Positions 7,901 through 14,555 of a stretch of DNA of 37,681 nucleotides are shown here, in pieces (within the stretch, counting starts at the first letter, position 1; each line of letters begins with the position of its first letter). The DNA is from a bacterium (GTDB lineage Bacteria > Desulfobacterota > Deferrisomatia > Deferrisomatales > Deferrisomataceae), in the NCBI GenBank assembly GCA_027021615.1, contig JALUTY010000059.1:1-37681 (forward strand), given 5' to 3'. The notes beneath the pieces are model-generated. The model saw only the letters and a program-made list of their open reading frames with translations, was not told the origin of the DNA and did not search any database. The position numbers and the translations under genes are program-made.

Positions 7901-8818
7901 CTACTCGAGGGCCTCCAGGGCCTCGGCCGCGCGGATGACGGCCGCGCGGCCCTCCTTGACCGCCTCGCCTCCCCGCTCGAACTCCATGAGCCCGATGTGT
8001 GCCAGACGGGGGGTGATCAGAACCTCGGGGGGGTCCCCGGCCATCCGGCTCCGGGTGATCCGAGCCTGCATGATGTTCACCGAGGCCACCACGGTCTCCA
8101 CGATCCCGGGCCGGTCCTTGGGCCCCAGCATTGAGGTGAGGACCTGGCCCGCCCGGTCCCGCAGGCCCCCGGGCAGGCGGGAGGCTGCCTGGCGCACCCA
8201 TTCCGTGACCGGCCCCCGGCTCAGCAGCCCCTCCTCCCGGTCGGAACGGACATGGCGGCTCACGAGGTCCGCGTTCAGGTCCACCGCGATCACCGCATCG
8301 GCCCCCAGGGCCCGGCACACGGCCACCGGCACCGGGTTGGTGAGGCCCCCGTCCACGTACCACGCCCCGTTCAGGTGGGCCGGGGTGAACAGCCCGGGCA
8401 CGGCCACCGACGCCCGCACCGCCTCCACCACCGACCCGGTCCGGAACCACACCTCCCGGCCGGTGCGCAGGTCGGTGGCCACGGCTGCGAACGCCACGGG
8501 CAGCGACTCGATCGGCGCGTCGGCCACGTGGTGGAGGAAGAAGTCCCGAAGCCGCTCCCCCTCGATCAGCCCGCCTCCGGTCAGCCGGATGTCCAGGAAC
8601 CGGATCACGTCCCACCGGGTCAGCCGCCGGACCCAGGCCTCCAGGTCCCGGGTCTTGCCCAGGGCGTAGGCCGCCCCCACCAGGGCCCCGATGGAGGTGC
8701 CGGCCACCACCTGGGGCCGGATGCCCCGCCGCTCCAGCTCGCGGATCACCCCCAGGTGCGCCCATCCCCGGGCCGACCCGCTCCCCAGCGCCAGACCGAT
8801 CTTGAGCTGCTCGGGCAT
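7901..8818 (-). CDS. patatin-like phospholipase (RssA/NTE family)
   Basis: A 305-residue protein with the patatin hallmarks: a glycine-rich oxyanion loop, GSGSARGWAHLG (12-23); the nucleophile elbow G40-T-S42-I-G; and the second dyad residue D156 in VDGGLTNPVPV. It should be a serine-aspartate lipid acyl hydrolase in the cytoplasm, as there is no signal peptide. Length is typical for the bacterial RssA subgroup. Start ATG 8818 has GGAAGAGG upstream. The gene stands alone, convergent with hypF across the inverted-repeat element; heptamer repeats occupy its upstream region, and I see no promoter I would trust. Confidence 0.92.
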   Translation of the reverse strand: MPEQLKIGLALGSGSARGWAHLGVIRELERRGIRPQVVAGTSIGALVGAAYALGKTRDLEAWVRRLTRWDVIRFLDIRLTGGGLIEGERLRDFFLHHVADAPIESLPVAFAAVATDLRTGREVWFRTGSVVEAVRASVAVPGLFTPAHLNGAWYVDGGLTNPVPVAVCRALGADAVIAVDLNADLVSRHVRSDREEGLLSRGPVTEWVRQAASRLPGGLRDRAGQVLTSMLGPKDRPGIVETVVASVNIMQARITRSRMAGDPPEVLITPRLAHIGLMEFERGGEAVKEGRAAVIRAAEALEALE

Positions 8819-8857
8819 GAAGACCTCTTCCTTGGCGGGCGGCTTCCAGAAACTTCG

Positions 8858-8892
8858 GTCGCTGGTCGTTAGTCGTTGGTCGTCGGTCTGGG
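8858..8892 (+). repeat. tandem heptamer array 3
   Basis: Five units in register: GGTCGCT, GGTCGTT, AGTCGTT, GGTCGTC, GGTCTGG. Same family as the array at 3010-3065. It lies about 40 bp upstream of the patatin gene start. Confidence 0.85.
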
Positions 8893-8923
8893 GCCCTCGG
8901 CCCGCGGGGTGACTGGGCTGCCA

Positions 8924-9000
8924 TTAACCCGGCGGATAAACAGGCGCTATCTCTCCCTGTCCGAAGGGGCGAGGGACCTGCCGGAGAGCCGGGCGCGGCC
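8924..9000 (+). repeat. dispersed intergenic repeat R2, copy B (short)
   Basis: Begins ATTAACCCGGCGG like copy C at 9971 and shares GGGACCTGCC with it, then ends in GGAGAGCCGGGCGCGGCC. That 18-mer recurs exactly at 9766-9783. The copy appears truncated relative to A and C. The gap 8819-9258 contains this copy and two kinds of heptamer array, and no gene I can support. Confidence 0.6.
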
Positions 9001-9013
9001 GTATCAGGGGCCA

Positions 9014-9088
9014 GAATTCAGAAGACAGTAGACAGGAGAACCGCCGAAGAGGTTTTCCCCTGTCTTCTGTCTACCGACTCCTGATCCC
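9014..9088. repeat. opposed heptamer arrays, second sequence family
   Basis: Left arm units are GAATTCA, GAAGACA, GTAGACA, GGAGAAC (9014-9041). The right arm, in opposite orientation, has TGTCTTC, TGTCTAC, CGACTCC, TGATCCC (9061-9088). Units are again exactly 7 bp. The two arms are complementary and could pair across the 19-bp spacer. Confidence 0.8.
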
Positions 9089-9258
9089 TGAAATGCAGGC
9101 CCCCCGCCCTCGCGGAAGGACGTCCGGTACCGCCGCGCGTTGTAGGGCCCCCCAGGGCCGATGGGGGCTTCCCTGTAGCCTCAGCTTCTTCTCTTAACAG
9201 GGCCGGGATGTCAACCCTCGAGTCGTCGGAAGGCCGCGACCTCGGCCTCTCCGACACC

Positions 9259-9648
9259 CTACCGGTCCCTGCACTCCGCCCGGTCGTCGGAAATGAAGGT
9301 GAAGGCTTCTTTCCCGAACCCCGCGGGGATCGGAGACGGTCTGACGGGCAGGTCGACCTCGACCGCCCATCGGGTGATGGTCCAGTGGCCGCCACGCTTC
9401 TCCAGGCTGGCGTTGCAAGTGCCGCTGCCGAACGGCCGGGAAGGACCGTTGGCCGGCGCCGCCGGGACGGGCAGGTAGGTCCTCACCTCAGCGGCGGTGG
9501 CCGTCTGATCCGCCACGTGGAGGTTGCCCATAACGTTGCGCTTCACGAAGAGCTTTCCGCCGCCCTTCTCCTTGAAGCGGAGATCGGCGAACGCCCGGAA
9601 CGCCTCCTCCCCCTCGGCCTTGGCGTGGCCGAAGCACCGCCCCGTTGG
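9259..9648 (-). pseudogene. truncated SnoaL/NTF2-like paralogue
   Basis: About 130 codons align without a frameshift to residues 108-232 of the intact SnoaL-like protein encoded at 13635-14333. Shared segments include CFG, EAFRAF against DAFRAF, MGNLHVADQTAT against MGNVHVAEQTAT, AEVRTY, a NASLEKR/NASMEKR pair, AVEVD, and the end DDRAEC against DDRPEC. The N-terminal half, including signal peptide and most of the cone-shaped fold, is missing. Homology stops about 14 bp before a heptamer repeat (9662-9682), which probably marks the break. The open frame continues through the repeat to ATG 9738, but that N-terminus is not homologous and has no ribosome-binding site. Confidence 0.85.
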
Positions 9649-9661
9649 GGATTCATGGCCT

Positions 9662-9682
9662 TTCGACCGACGACCAACGACT
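9662..9682 (-). repeat. heptamer array 4 at pseudogene breakpoint
   Basis: On the minus strand: AGTCGTT, GGTCGTC, GGTCGAA, three units in register. It abuts the point where similarity to the intact SnoaL-like gene ends. The following 590-bp gap to 10239 holds the 18-mer at 9766-9783 (also at 8983-9000) and repeat R2 copy C; I see no gene in it. Confidence 0.75.
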
Positions 9683-9970
9683 GTCGCCGAGGTTACTACT
9701 AATACCAACGGAACTATTGTCAGATCCCCGGCGTTCACAAGGGAACCAGCGGGTGGGGGGCTGGTGGAGAGCCGGGCGCGGCCCCTTACGTCGCCGCGCC
9801 CTCACCCGGCCTGGATCGCTCTGTAAGTTCAGGAACTTCCGCCACCAGCGCCCCGGCCTACCGGGCTGACAACGGCATGCGAAGGCGCGGCGAAGGGGAT
9901 GCCGCACTCGCGCCCGGCCGGAACCAGTCCCCCACCCGCGTCCGGCAATACCTTCGTAGGCCTTAGTATT

Positions 9971-10100
9971 ATTAACCCGGCGACAAAATAGGCGCGTCAC
10001 CTTGGAGGGCGGGGCAAGCAAGGGACCTGCCTCCGGCCGGGCGCGAAGCCGGGCGTTGAGATTCGCCGCGCAGGCACAGGACCGGAGAGCTGATTTCATG
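9971..10100 (+). repeat. dispersed intergenic repeat R2, copy C
   Basis: Starts ATTAACCCGGCGAC and ends near a GGACCGGAGAGC...TTTCAT block. It is the plus-strand counterpart of copy A (5139-5262, minus strand), including GAAGCCGGGCG and the CGCGCAGGCAC region. The same blocks occur in the same order over about 125 bp. Both copies lie in intergenic DNA. Confidence 0.75.
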
Positions 10101-10239
10101 ACGACTCGGTGGAATCCGAACCGTTTCGCGGTCCAAGCGTCAGAGGCGCTGCGCGGCGAGCTAAGGGGCCGCGCCCGGCGCTCCAGCAGGCCCCACGCCC
10201 TAGAGCGCGTCTATTTGGCCGCCGGAGCACTAAAAAAGC

Positions 10240-11298
10240 TTACTCCAGATGTTTGGCCAGGAACTCTCCCAGCTCTTGGTACACCTGACGGGACTCCGGG
10301 GATCCCTTGGCAAAGACGTAGTCGGCGTGGGACAGGCCCTCGTACACGTTCAGCTCGGCCGTCACACCCGCCGACCGCATCTTCCGGTGCGTCCGCACCG
10401 TGTCGCTCAGCAGGAGGTCCCGGGTCCCGGTCACCAGGTAGGTCGGAGGGAAGCCCTGAAAGTCCCCGTACACGGGGGAGAGCAGGGGATCCCTCAGGTC
10501 CCGCCCGCCGGCGTACAGCCTGGCCGCCGCGGCCAGCGGCCCGTCGTAGGACACGAGGACGTGGTCGATCCCCTCGTTGGTGAACAGGCTGTCCCCGGTC
10601 TTGGTGAGGTCGGACCAGGGCGTGCCCGCGAACAGGGCGCCCGGCAGGGGCACGCCCGAGGCCTTGAGCTTGTGGGCCACCGCCAGGGCCAGGCCACCCC
10701 CGGCCGAGGTGCCCCCCATGCCGATCGCCCCCGGTGGCCGTTCCCGGAGCAGGTGCCGGTACACCTTGACCACGTCGTCCACCGCGGCCGGGAACGGGTG
10801 ATCGGGGGGCATGCGGTAGTCCACCGACACCACGGGGATCCGGGCCCGGGCCGCGATCAGCACCCCTTCGTAGGCCCCTGCGGCCCCGCCGTTGAACACG
10901 TAGGCCCCGCCGTGGAGGTGCACGAACAGGTGCTGCCGGTGCTCGGGGGCCCCCTCGGCCGGGACGAGATACCGGACCGGCACCCCTGCCACGATTGCGG
11001 TCTCGACGGACACCGAGAGGCTCCGGGCCAGGGCCGCCGTGGCCCGCGCCCCGGCCTCGGCCCGGCGCCCGGCCGCCTGCTTCCACTCCTCCGGCGTCCG
11101 GGGGACGTTCCGGTGGACCTTGGAGACATCCGGGGGCGCGACCGCGGCCAGCATCTGCCGCAGCTCGGGGCTCGCCGCAGCAGGCACGGGCACCTCCCGG
11201 CGCGACACGGGCCACGCCCCCGGGGGGGCCGCGCTGGCCGCCCCCGCGGCCAAGAGCAGCACGGCCGCCAGCAGACACGGCCGACGGATCTCTCCCAT
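10240..11298 (-). CDS. secreted alpha/beta hydrolase (HSL-type esterase)
   Basis: A 352-residue protein with a Sec signal peptide (residues 1-23, ending ASAA). Hormone-sensitive-lipase family motifs: oxyanion HGGA (129-132), nucleophile GTSAGG with S198, D294 in GTRDLLLSD, and H324 in GLSHADY. It should be a periplasmic carboxylesterase or lactonase of unknown substrate. An alternating purine stretch, GGGGAAAGGG, just upstream of ATG 11298 serves as ribosome-binding site. It is probably the last gene of the minus-strand unit read from the sigma-54 promoter at 14399-14414, lying between the broken amidohydrolase and the broken SnoaL-like gene. Confidence 0.9.
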   Translation of the reverse strand: MGEIRRPCLLAAVLLLAAGAASAAPPGAWPVSRREVPVPAAASPELRQMLAAVAPPDVSKVHRNVPRTPEEWKQAAGRRAEAGARATAALARSLSVSVETAIVAGVPVRYLVPAEGAPEHRQHLFVHLHGGAYVFNGGAAGAYEGVLIAARARIPVVSVDYRMPPDHPFPAAVDDVVKVYRHLLRERPPGAIGMGGTSAGGGLALAVAHKLKASGVPLPGALFAGTPWSDLTKTGDSLFTNEGIDHVLVSYDGPLAAAARLYAGGRDLRDPLLSPVYGDFQGFPPTYLVTGTRDLLLSDTVRTHRKMRSAGVTAELNVYEGLSHADYVFAKGSPESRQVYQELGEFLAKHLE

Positions 11299-11341
11299 CC
11301 CTTTCCCCTTTCCCCCGGACGGTGGAGGCCGGGCCCCAGGG

Positions 11342-11857
11342 CTACGACAGCCCGAGCAGGCGACTCGCGTTCCGGTACAGGTATTTCTCCATCACCGTGT
11401 CGCTCAAGGGCAGGGCCAGGGGCTGCGCCAGGGTGGTGTCGGAGTTCCCGAAGAAGGGGTAGGCGGAGCCGTACACGAACTGATCCCGCAGGAACTCGAT
11501 GCTTTGCTGGTAAAGCTGTCCCCCGGGCCAGAAGGTGTAGACATCGGTGCTGAGGATGATGCTCGGCCACTTCAGGGCCAGCGCCAGCGCCTCGATTCCA
11601 GCCGCGTCGATCTCGCGCCACCAAGCCTCCATGGCCCCGGGCATTCCGAACCGCCTCACGGTCTCCGGCACCTTCCCATGGGTGGCCGGGTTCGTCAGGG
11701 TGTTCGGTCGGTTGGCCAGGTACGCCACCCGCAGCTTGTACATTCCCTCGAACGAGGAGATCGGCGGGCGGCACCGAAAGCCGATGACCTTGAACCGGCC
11801 GTCCCCGCCAGCACCGCCGCCAGTCCGGCCCGCCGCCCGGCGGGGGCTAGCCGCCAC
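11342..11857 (-). pseudogene. amidohydrolase paralogue with internal deletion
   Basis: A 171-codon frame (GTG at 11857). Its first part aligns with residues about 43-108 of the intact amidohydrolase at 12517-13545 (shared FRCRPPI, then REIDAAGI against QEMDEAGV). It then jumps directly to residues about 264-342 (WPSIILSTDVYTFWPGG against HPNLYISPDIYCFFPGG, and the end NASRLLGL against NAARLLGL). About 155 residues, most of the TIM barrel including the HGG motif, are gone in frame. The twin-arginine leader is also not preserved. It cannot fold as an intact barrel. The GSAYPF motif is retained and shows the same Asp-to-Ala change as the intact copy. Confidence 0.85.
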
Positions 11858-11958
11858 GAGGCCGGCGGAGCCTCGCTAGGACTGGGGCTTTGAAAAACTG
11901 CCTCCGCTCCTGTCGTAGATCCTGGTCTGCTGCCATGCGCCACCTTCCATGTAACTTC

Positions 11959-12062
11959 CGCTAGGACGCTGGGAGGCTGAGACGCCAAGAGACTTGAAAA
12001 CCTCACTGTTTTCCAAACGTTCCAGGCATGACCACGCCTCTTTGGCGTCACCTCACGGTCTC
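11959..12062. repeat. weak third heptamer family and inverted repeat
   Basis: GACGCCAAGAG near 11981 is complementary, with one gap, to CTCTTTGGCGTC near 12040. The left arm reads in rough 7-bp steps on the minus strand (TTGGCGT, CTCAGCC, TCCCAGC). A small stem GAAAAC/GTTTTC (11996-12013) lies between the arms. The gap 11858-12189 holds nothing else I can support. Confidence 0.4.
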
Positions 12063-12189
12063 GGGGGCATGGGGGCTGCCCGGGCGCCGGGCGCGGATCC
12101 CGCCGGAAACCACGCGGTGCCGATCCAGCTCGGACCATGAACCCGACTCATCTCGGCTGCGGCGTCCGGTGGAATGACGACGGCCCCGT

Positions 12190-12483
12190 TCAAGTTCGTC
12201 GAACCTTGCCAAGCAACCTCAACACAAGACCCGCCGTGAGTATCCCCACGCCGCTCTGGAACAGCAAAGGCGTGTAGGGGGTGGCACCGGCCAGGAAGGC
12301 GATGCTCTCGTTGGCCAGGCGGCACTGCTCGGTGGTCCGGTACAGGCACACGAACACGTCCGAGTACGTGGCGTACTCCATCTGCGCCACGGCCGCCCCG
12401 TAGAACAGGTACCACCACAAAAGCCCCGTCGCCGCCATCAGCAGACCGAGGGCCAGAACCACGGCGCTCAGCATTCGTTTCAC
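12190..12483 (-). CDS. small two-helix membrane protein, unknown
   Basis: A 97-residue protein. A hydrophobic segment covers residues 5-29, and a second about 68-90 (TPLLFQSGVGILTAGLVLRL), with a roughly 40-residue loop holding two cysteines (VCLYRTTEQC) that could form a disulfide. A basic KVRRT tail suggests both ends are cytoplasmic. Start is GTG 12483, with GGAAGGGAG 9-10 bases upstream; ATG 12474 is an alternative. It lies 33 bp after the intact amidohydrolase gene and is probably co-transcribed. I do not recognise the family; the context suggests a partner in a periplasmic or inner-membrane process. Confidence 0.7.
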   Translation of the reverse strand: MKRMLSAVVLALGLLMAATGLLWWYLFYGAAVAQMEYATYSDVFVCLYRTTEQCRLANESIAFLAGATPYTPLLFQSGVGILTAGLVLRLLGKVRRT

Positions 12484-12516
12484 GTTTATAAACTCCCTTC
12501 CGGTCCCACTGTCCGG

Positions 12517-13545
12517 TCACAGCCCCAACAGACGCGCGGCGTTGCCCCCCAGGTACTTCGCCATGACATCCTCGGGGAGGGGGAACTGGAGCACGAGCTC
12601 CACGGACTCCTTCAACGGGGCGAACGGGTACGCCGTGCCGAACACGAACTGGTCCGGCATCAGGGGGATGGATTCCACGTACAGCCGCCCGCCCGGGAAG
12701 AAGCAGTAGATGTCCGGGGAGATATACAGGTTGGGGTGTTTCGAGACCAGCGCCAGGGCGTCCAGCACCCTCGGGTACCCACCATGGGCCAAGATCACCT
12801 TCATCTCCGGGAACCGTTGAAGGACCCGGTCGAGGGGGGGCCAGTCGTTGGCGCCGATGTCAAACCCCGCGTAGATGCCGCTCTGAAGCATCAAAACCGC
12901 GTCCAAGGCCGTGACCGCCTCGTAAATCGGGAACAGCCGCTTGTCGTCCAGCTTGATGGGGCTGCCATCCGGCAGCGTCGTGTACCCGACCTCCAGCACC
13001 ACCCCTGGCAGGCCAAGGTCCTTGACCGCCCGCTCGATCTCGTCCGCCGCCCGCTTGGGGTCGGCCACATCGATGCCGTGCAGACCGATCGCCCGGCCGC
13101 CGAACTTCTTGGACAGATCGAGCAGCAACTCGTCTCCCACGTTGATCGACTCGATACCGGAAAGGTTTCGGACCGCCTCGGGCAGGCGTTCGAGCTTGCG
13201 CCCGGGGACGACGATCCGGTCCACGCCGGCCTCGTCCATCTCCTGGCGCAACAGGCGCAACCCCTTCTCCGTACCCACCTCATACATGGACGGGCTCGTG
13301 GCCTGGGCCGGGATCACGTTGAACTTGTTCTTCCACTTCAGGCGCCCCAGCTTCATGTCGAACAGCAGTTTCTGCTGGGCGATGGGTGGACGGCACCGGA
13401 AATCGATGATCTCGAACCTTCTGGCGAACCGGTTCTCCCGAGCGGTCTCTGTCGCCGCCTGCGAGGGGCGGCCCGCAGCCGCCAGTCCGGCCCCAGCAGC
13501 GGCCAGGGCCGCGGCCTTGAAAAAATCGCGGCGTTCCTCCTGCAT
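12517..13545 (-). CDS. Tat-exported amidohydrolase-like protein lacking canonical metal ligands
   Basis: A 342-residue protein of the Amidohydrolase_2 (PF04909) type. The N-terminal twin-arginine leader is ERRDFFKA with a hydrophobic stretch to about residue 24. Near the barrel start, where the family usually has the metal-binding HxH (as in DxHxH), it reads D48-FRCRPP. The usual GTDYPF/GSDYPF aspartate is A305 in GTAYPF. HGG at 254-256 is retained. Zinc hydrolase chemistry therefore looks lost or replaced, though related proteins with FRxRPP exist to my recollection. I chose ATG 13545 (GGAGGG upstream) over the longer frame. It follows the SnoaL-like gene by 89 bp and shares its sigma-54 promoter. 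Confidence 0.85.
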   Translation of the reverse strand: MQEERRDFFKAAALAAAGAGLAAAGRPSQAATETARENRFARRFEIIDFRCRPPIAQQKLLFDMKLGRLKWKNKFNVIPAQATSPSMYEVGTEKGLRLLRQEMDEAGVDRIVVPGRKLERLPEAVRNLSGIESINVGDELLLDLSKKFGGRAIGLHGIDVADPKRAADEIERAVKDLGLPGVVLEVGYTTLPDGSPIKLDDKRLFPIYEAVTALDAVLMLQSGIYAGFDIGANDWPPLDRVLQRFPEMKVILAHGGYPRVLDALALVSKHPNLYISPDIYCFFPGGRLYVESIPLMPDQFVFGTAYPFAPLKESVELVLQFPLPEDVMAKYLGGNAARLLGL

Positions 13546-13634
13546 GGTCGTCCCTCCGATCTCGAGTGCCGGCAAGGAGAGGGGGCACGGGGCCTCCCCT
13601 GCCCCTTGCCCTCCCGGCCTCATCCTTGCCCGGC

Positions 13635-14333
13635 TCACTCGCACTCGGGCCGGTCGTCGTACACGAGCTCAAACACCTCCGGGTTGAGCCCCTTGGGGGC
13701 GGGGGACCGTTTCACCGGCGAGTCCACCTCGACCGCGAATCGGGTGATGATCCACCGGCCGTCGCGCTTTTCCATCGATGCGTTGTACGTGCCGGTGGTG
13801 ATCGGCTTCATGGGGGCGTTGGGCGGAGCCGCAGAGATCAGCATGTAGGTGCGCACCTCGGCCGTGGTGGCAGTCTGCTCGGCCACGTGAACGTTGCCCA
13901 TCGTGTGGCGCCGCACCGTCACGTTCTTTTCGCTGCCCGGACCACGGTAGCGCAGGTTGAAAAATGCTCGGAACGCGTCCTTCCCTTTGGCCCGGATGTA
14001 ACCGAAGCACGGGACCGTGGCCTCGAACACCACGTCGTCCGAAAACAGCTCGAAGTACTCGTCGTACCGGCCCTCGTCGAGCAGGAACGAGTAGGCGGTG
14101 ATCAGGTTCACGATCGCTTGGCGGTCCGCGATGAACTGCAGGTCGGTGTTCACCTTGCCGGAGTAATCCGCCTCCATCATCTTGAACTTTTTGGGGCCGG
14201 GCAGGCGCTTTTGGAACGGGGTCGGCTCGGCCCACCTTTGCCCGGCTACAGCGCTACCCGACAGCAGCAATCCCGCCGAGGCGACCGCGGCGAGCACCGC
14301 GACAAAGCTCTTGATTCGGATCGGGGGTCGCAT
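13635..14333 (-). CDS. exported SnoaL/NTF2-like protein
   Basis: A 232-residue protein with a Sec signal peptide (residues 1-30, cleaving near SAVA-GQ) and a SnoaL_4/NTF2-like domain at about 64-210 (IADRQAIVNLITAYSFLLDEGRYDEYF...FSDDVVFE). Members of this fold are isomerases, dehydratases, hydrolases or binding proteins; the substrate is unknown. Start ATG 14333 has AGGAGG 6-7 bases upstream. It is the first gene downstream of a near-consensus sigma-54 promoter. A truncated paralogue lies at 9259-9648 and a distant relative at 16119-16649. Co-location with the amidohydrolase, intact beside intact and broken beside broken, suggests the two act together in the periplasm. Confidence 0.85.
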   Translation of the reverse strand: MRPPIRIKSFVAVLAAVASAGLLLSGSAVAGQRWAEPTPFQKRLPGPKKFKMMEADYSGKVNTDLQFIADRQAIVNLITAYSFLLDEGRYDEYFELFSDDVVFEATVPCFGYIRAKGKDAFRAFFNLRYRGPGSEKNVTVRRHTMGNVHVAEQTATTAEVRTYMLISAAPPNAPMKPITTGTYNASMEKRDGRWIITRFAVEVDSPVKRSPAPKGLNPEVFELVYDDRPECE

Positions 14334-14398
14334 CTCTCTCCTCCTTCTGGGTTCGGCTCCGAGGAGCCCTGGATTTGGCCTTTCTGGGGACACGAAAG

Positions 14399-14414
14399 AG
14401 CAGATTCCGTGCCA
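14399..14414 (-). promoter_or_regulatory. sigma-54 promoter
   Basis: On the minus strand: TGGCACGGAATCTGCT, against the consensus TGGCACG-N4-TTGCW with one mismatch (C for the first T of TTGC). GG (-24) and GC (-12) are separated by exactly 10 bases. Predicted start is near 14388, giving a leader of about 55 nt before the SnoaL-like ATG at 14333. A sigma-54 activator gene is divergently encoded from 14556. Confidence 0.8.
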
Positions 14415-14555
14415 TCGCGCCACAGCCCTCGGAACCCGAAAAAACCGGGCCATGGCACCAGCCCCTTGTCTCCCCCCTCAAAATATGGCAGAAGCAACCA
14501 TCAAGATCCGACGGAACCGTTATATATGAAGGCCACCGAGAGTCGAGGGATCCCG

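Noticed and set aside
9259-9738. Intact 159-residue gene instead of a pseudogene
   Set aside because: Residues before about 31 are repeat-derived, the domain lacks its N-terminal half and signal peptide, and there is no ribosome-binding site at 9738.
11695-12138. 147-codon minus-strand frame overlapping the broken amidohydrolase
   Set aside because: It is out of frame with the amidohydrolase homology and its product is repeat-like low-complexity sequence.
14453-14469. TGGCAC on the plus strand as a sigma-54 promoter for the activator
   Set aside because: The GG-to-downstream spacing is 12 rather than 10, and the second element is GT, not GC.
13566-14555. Long upstream extension of the sigma-54 activator frame
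   Set aside because: It runs antisense through the SnoaL-like gene and the sigma-54 promoter; homology and a ribosome-binding site start at 14556.
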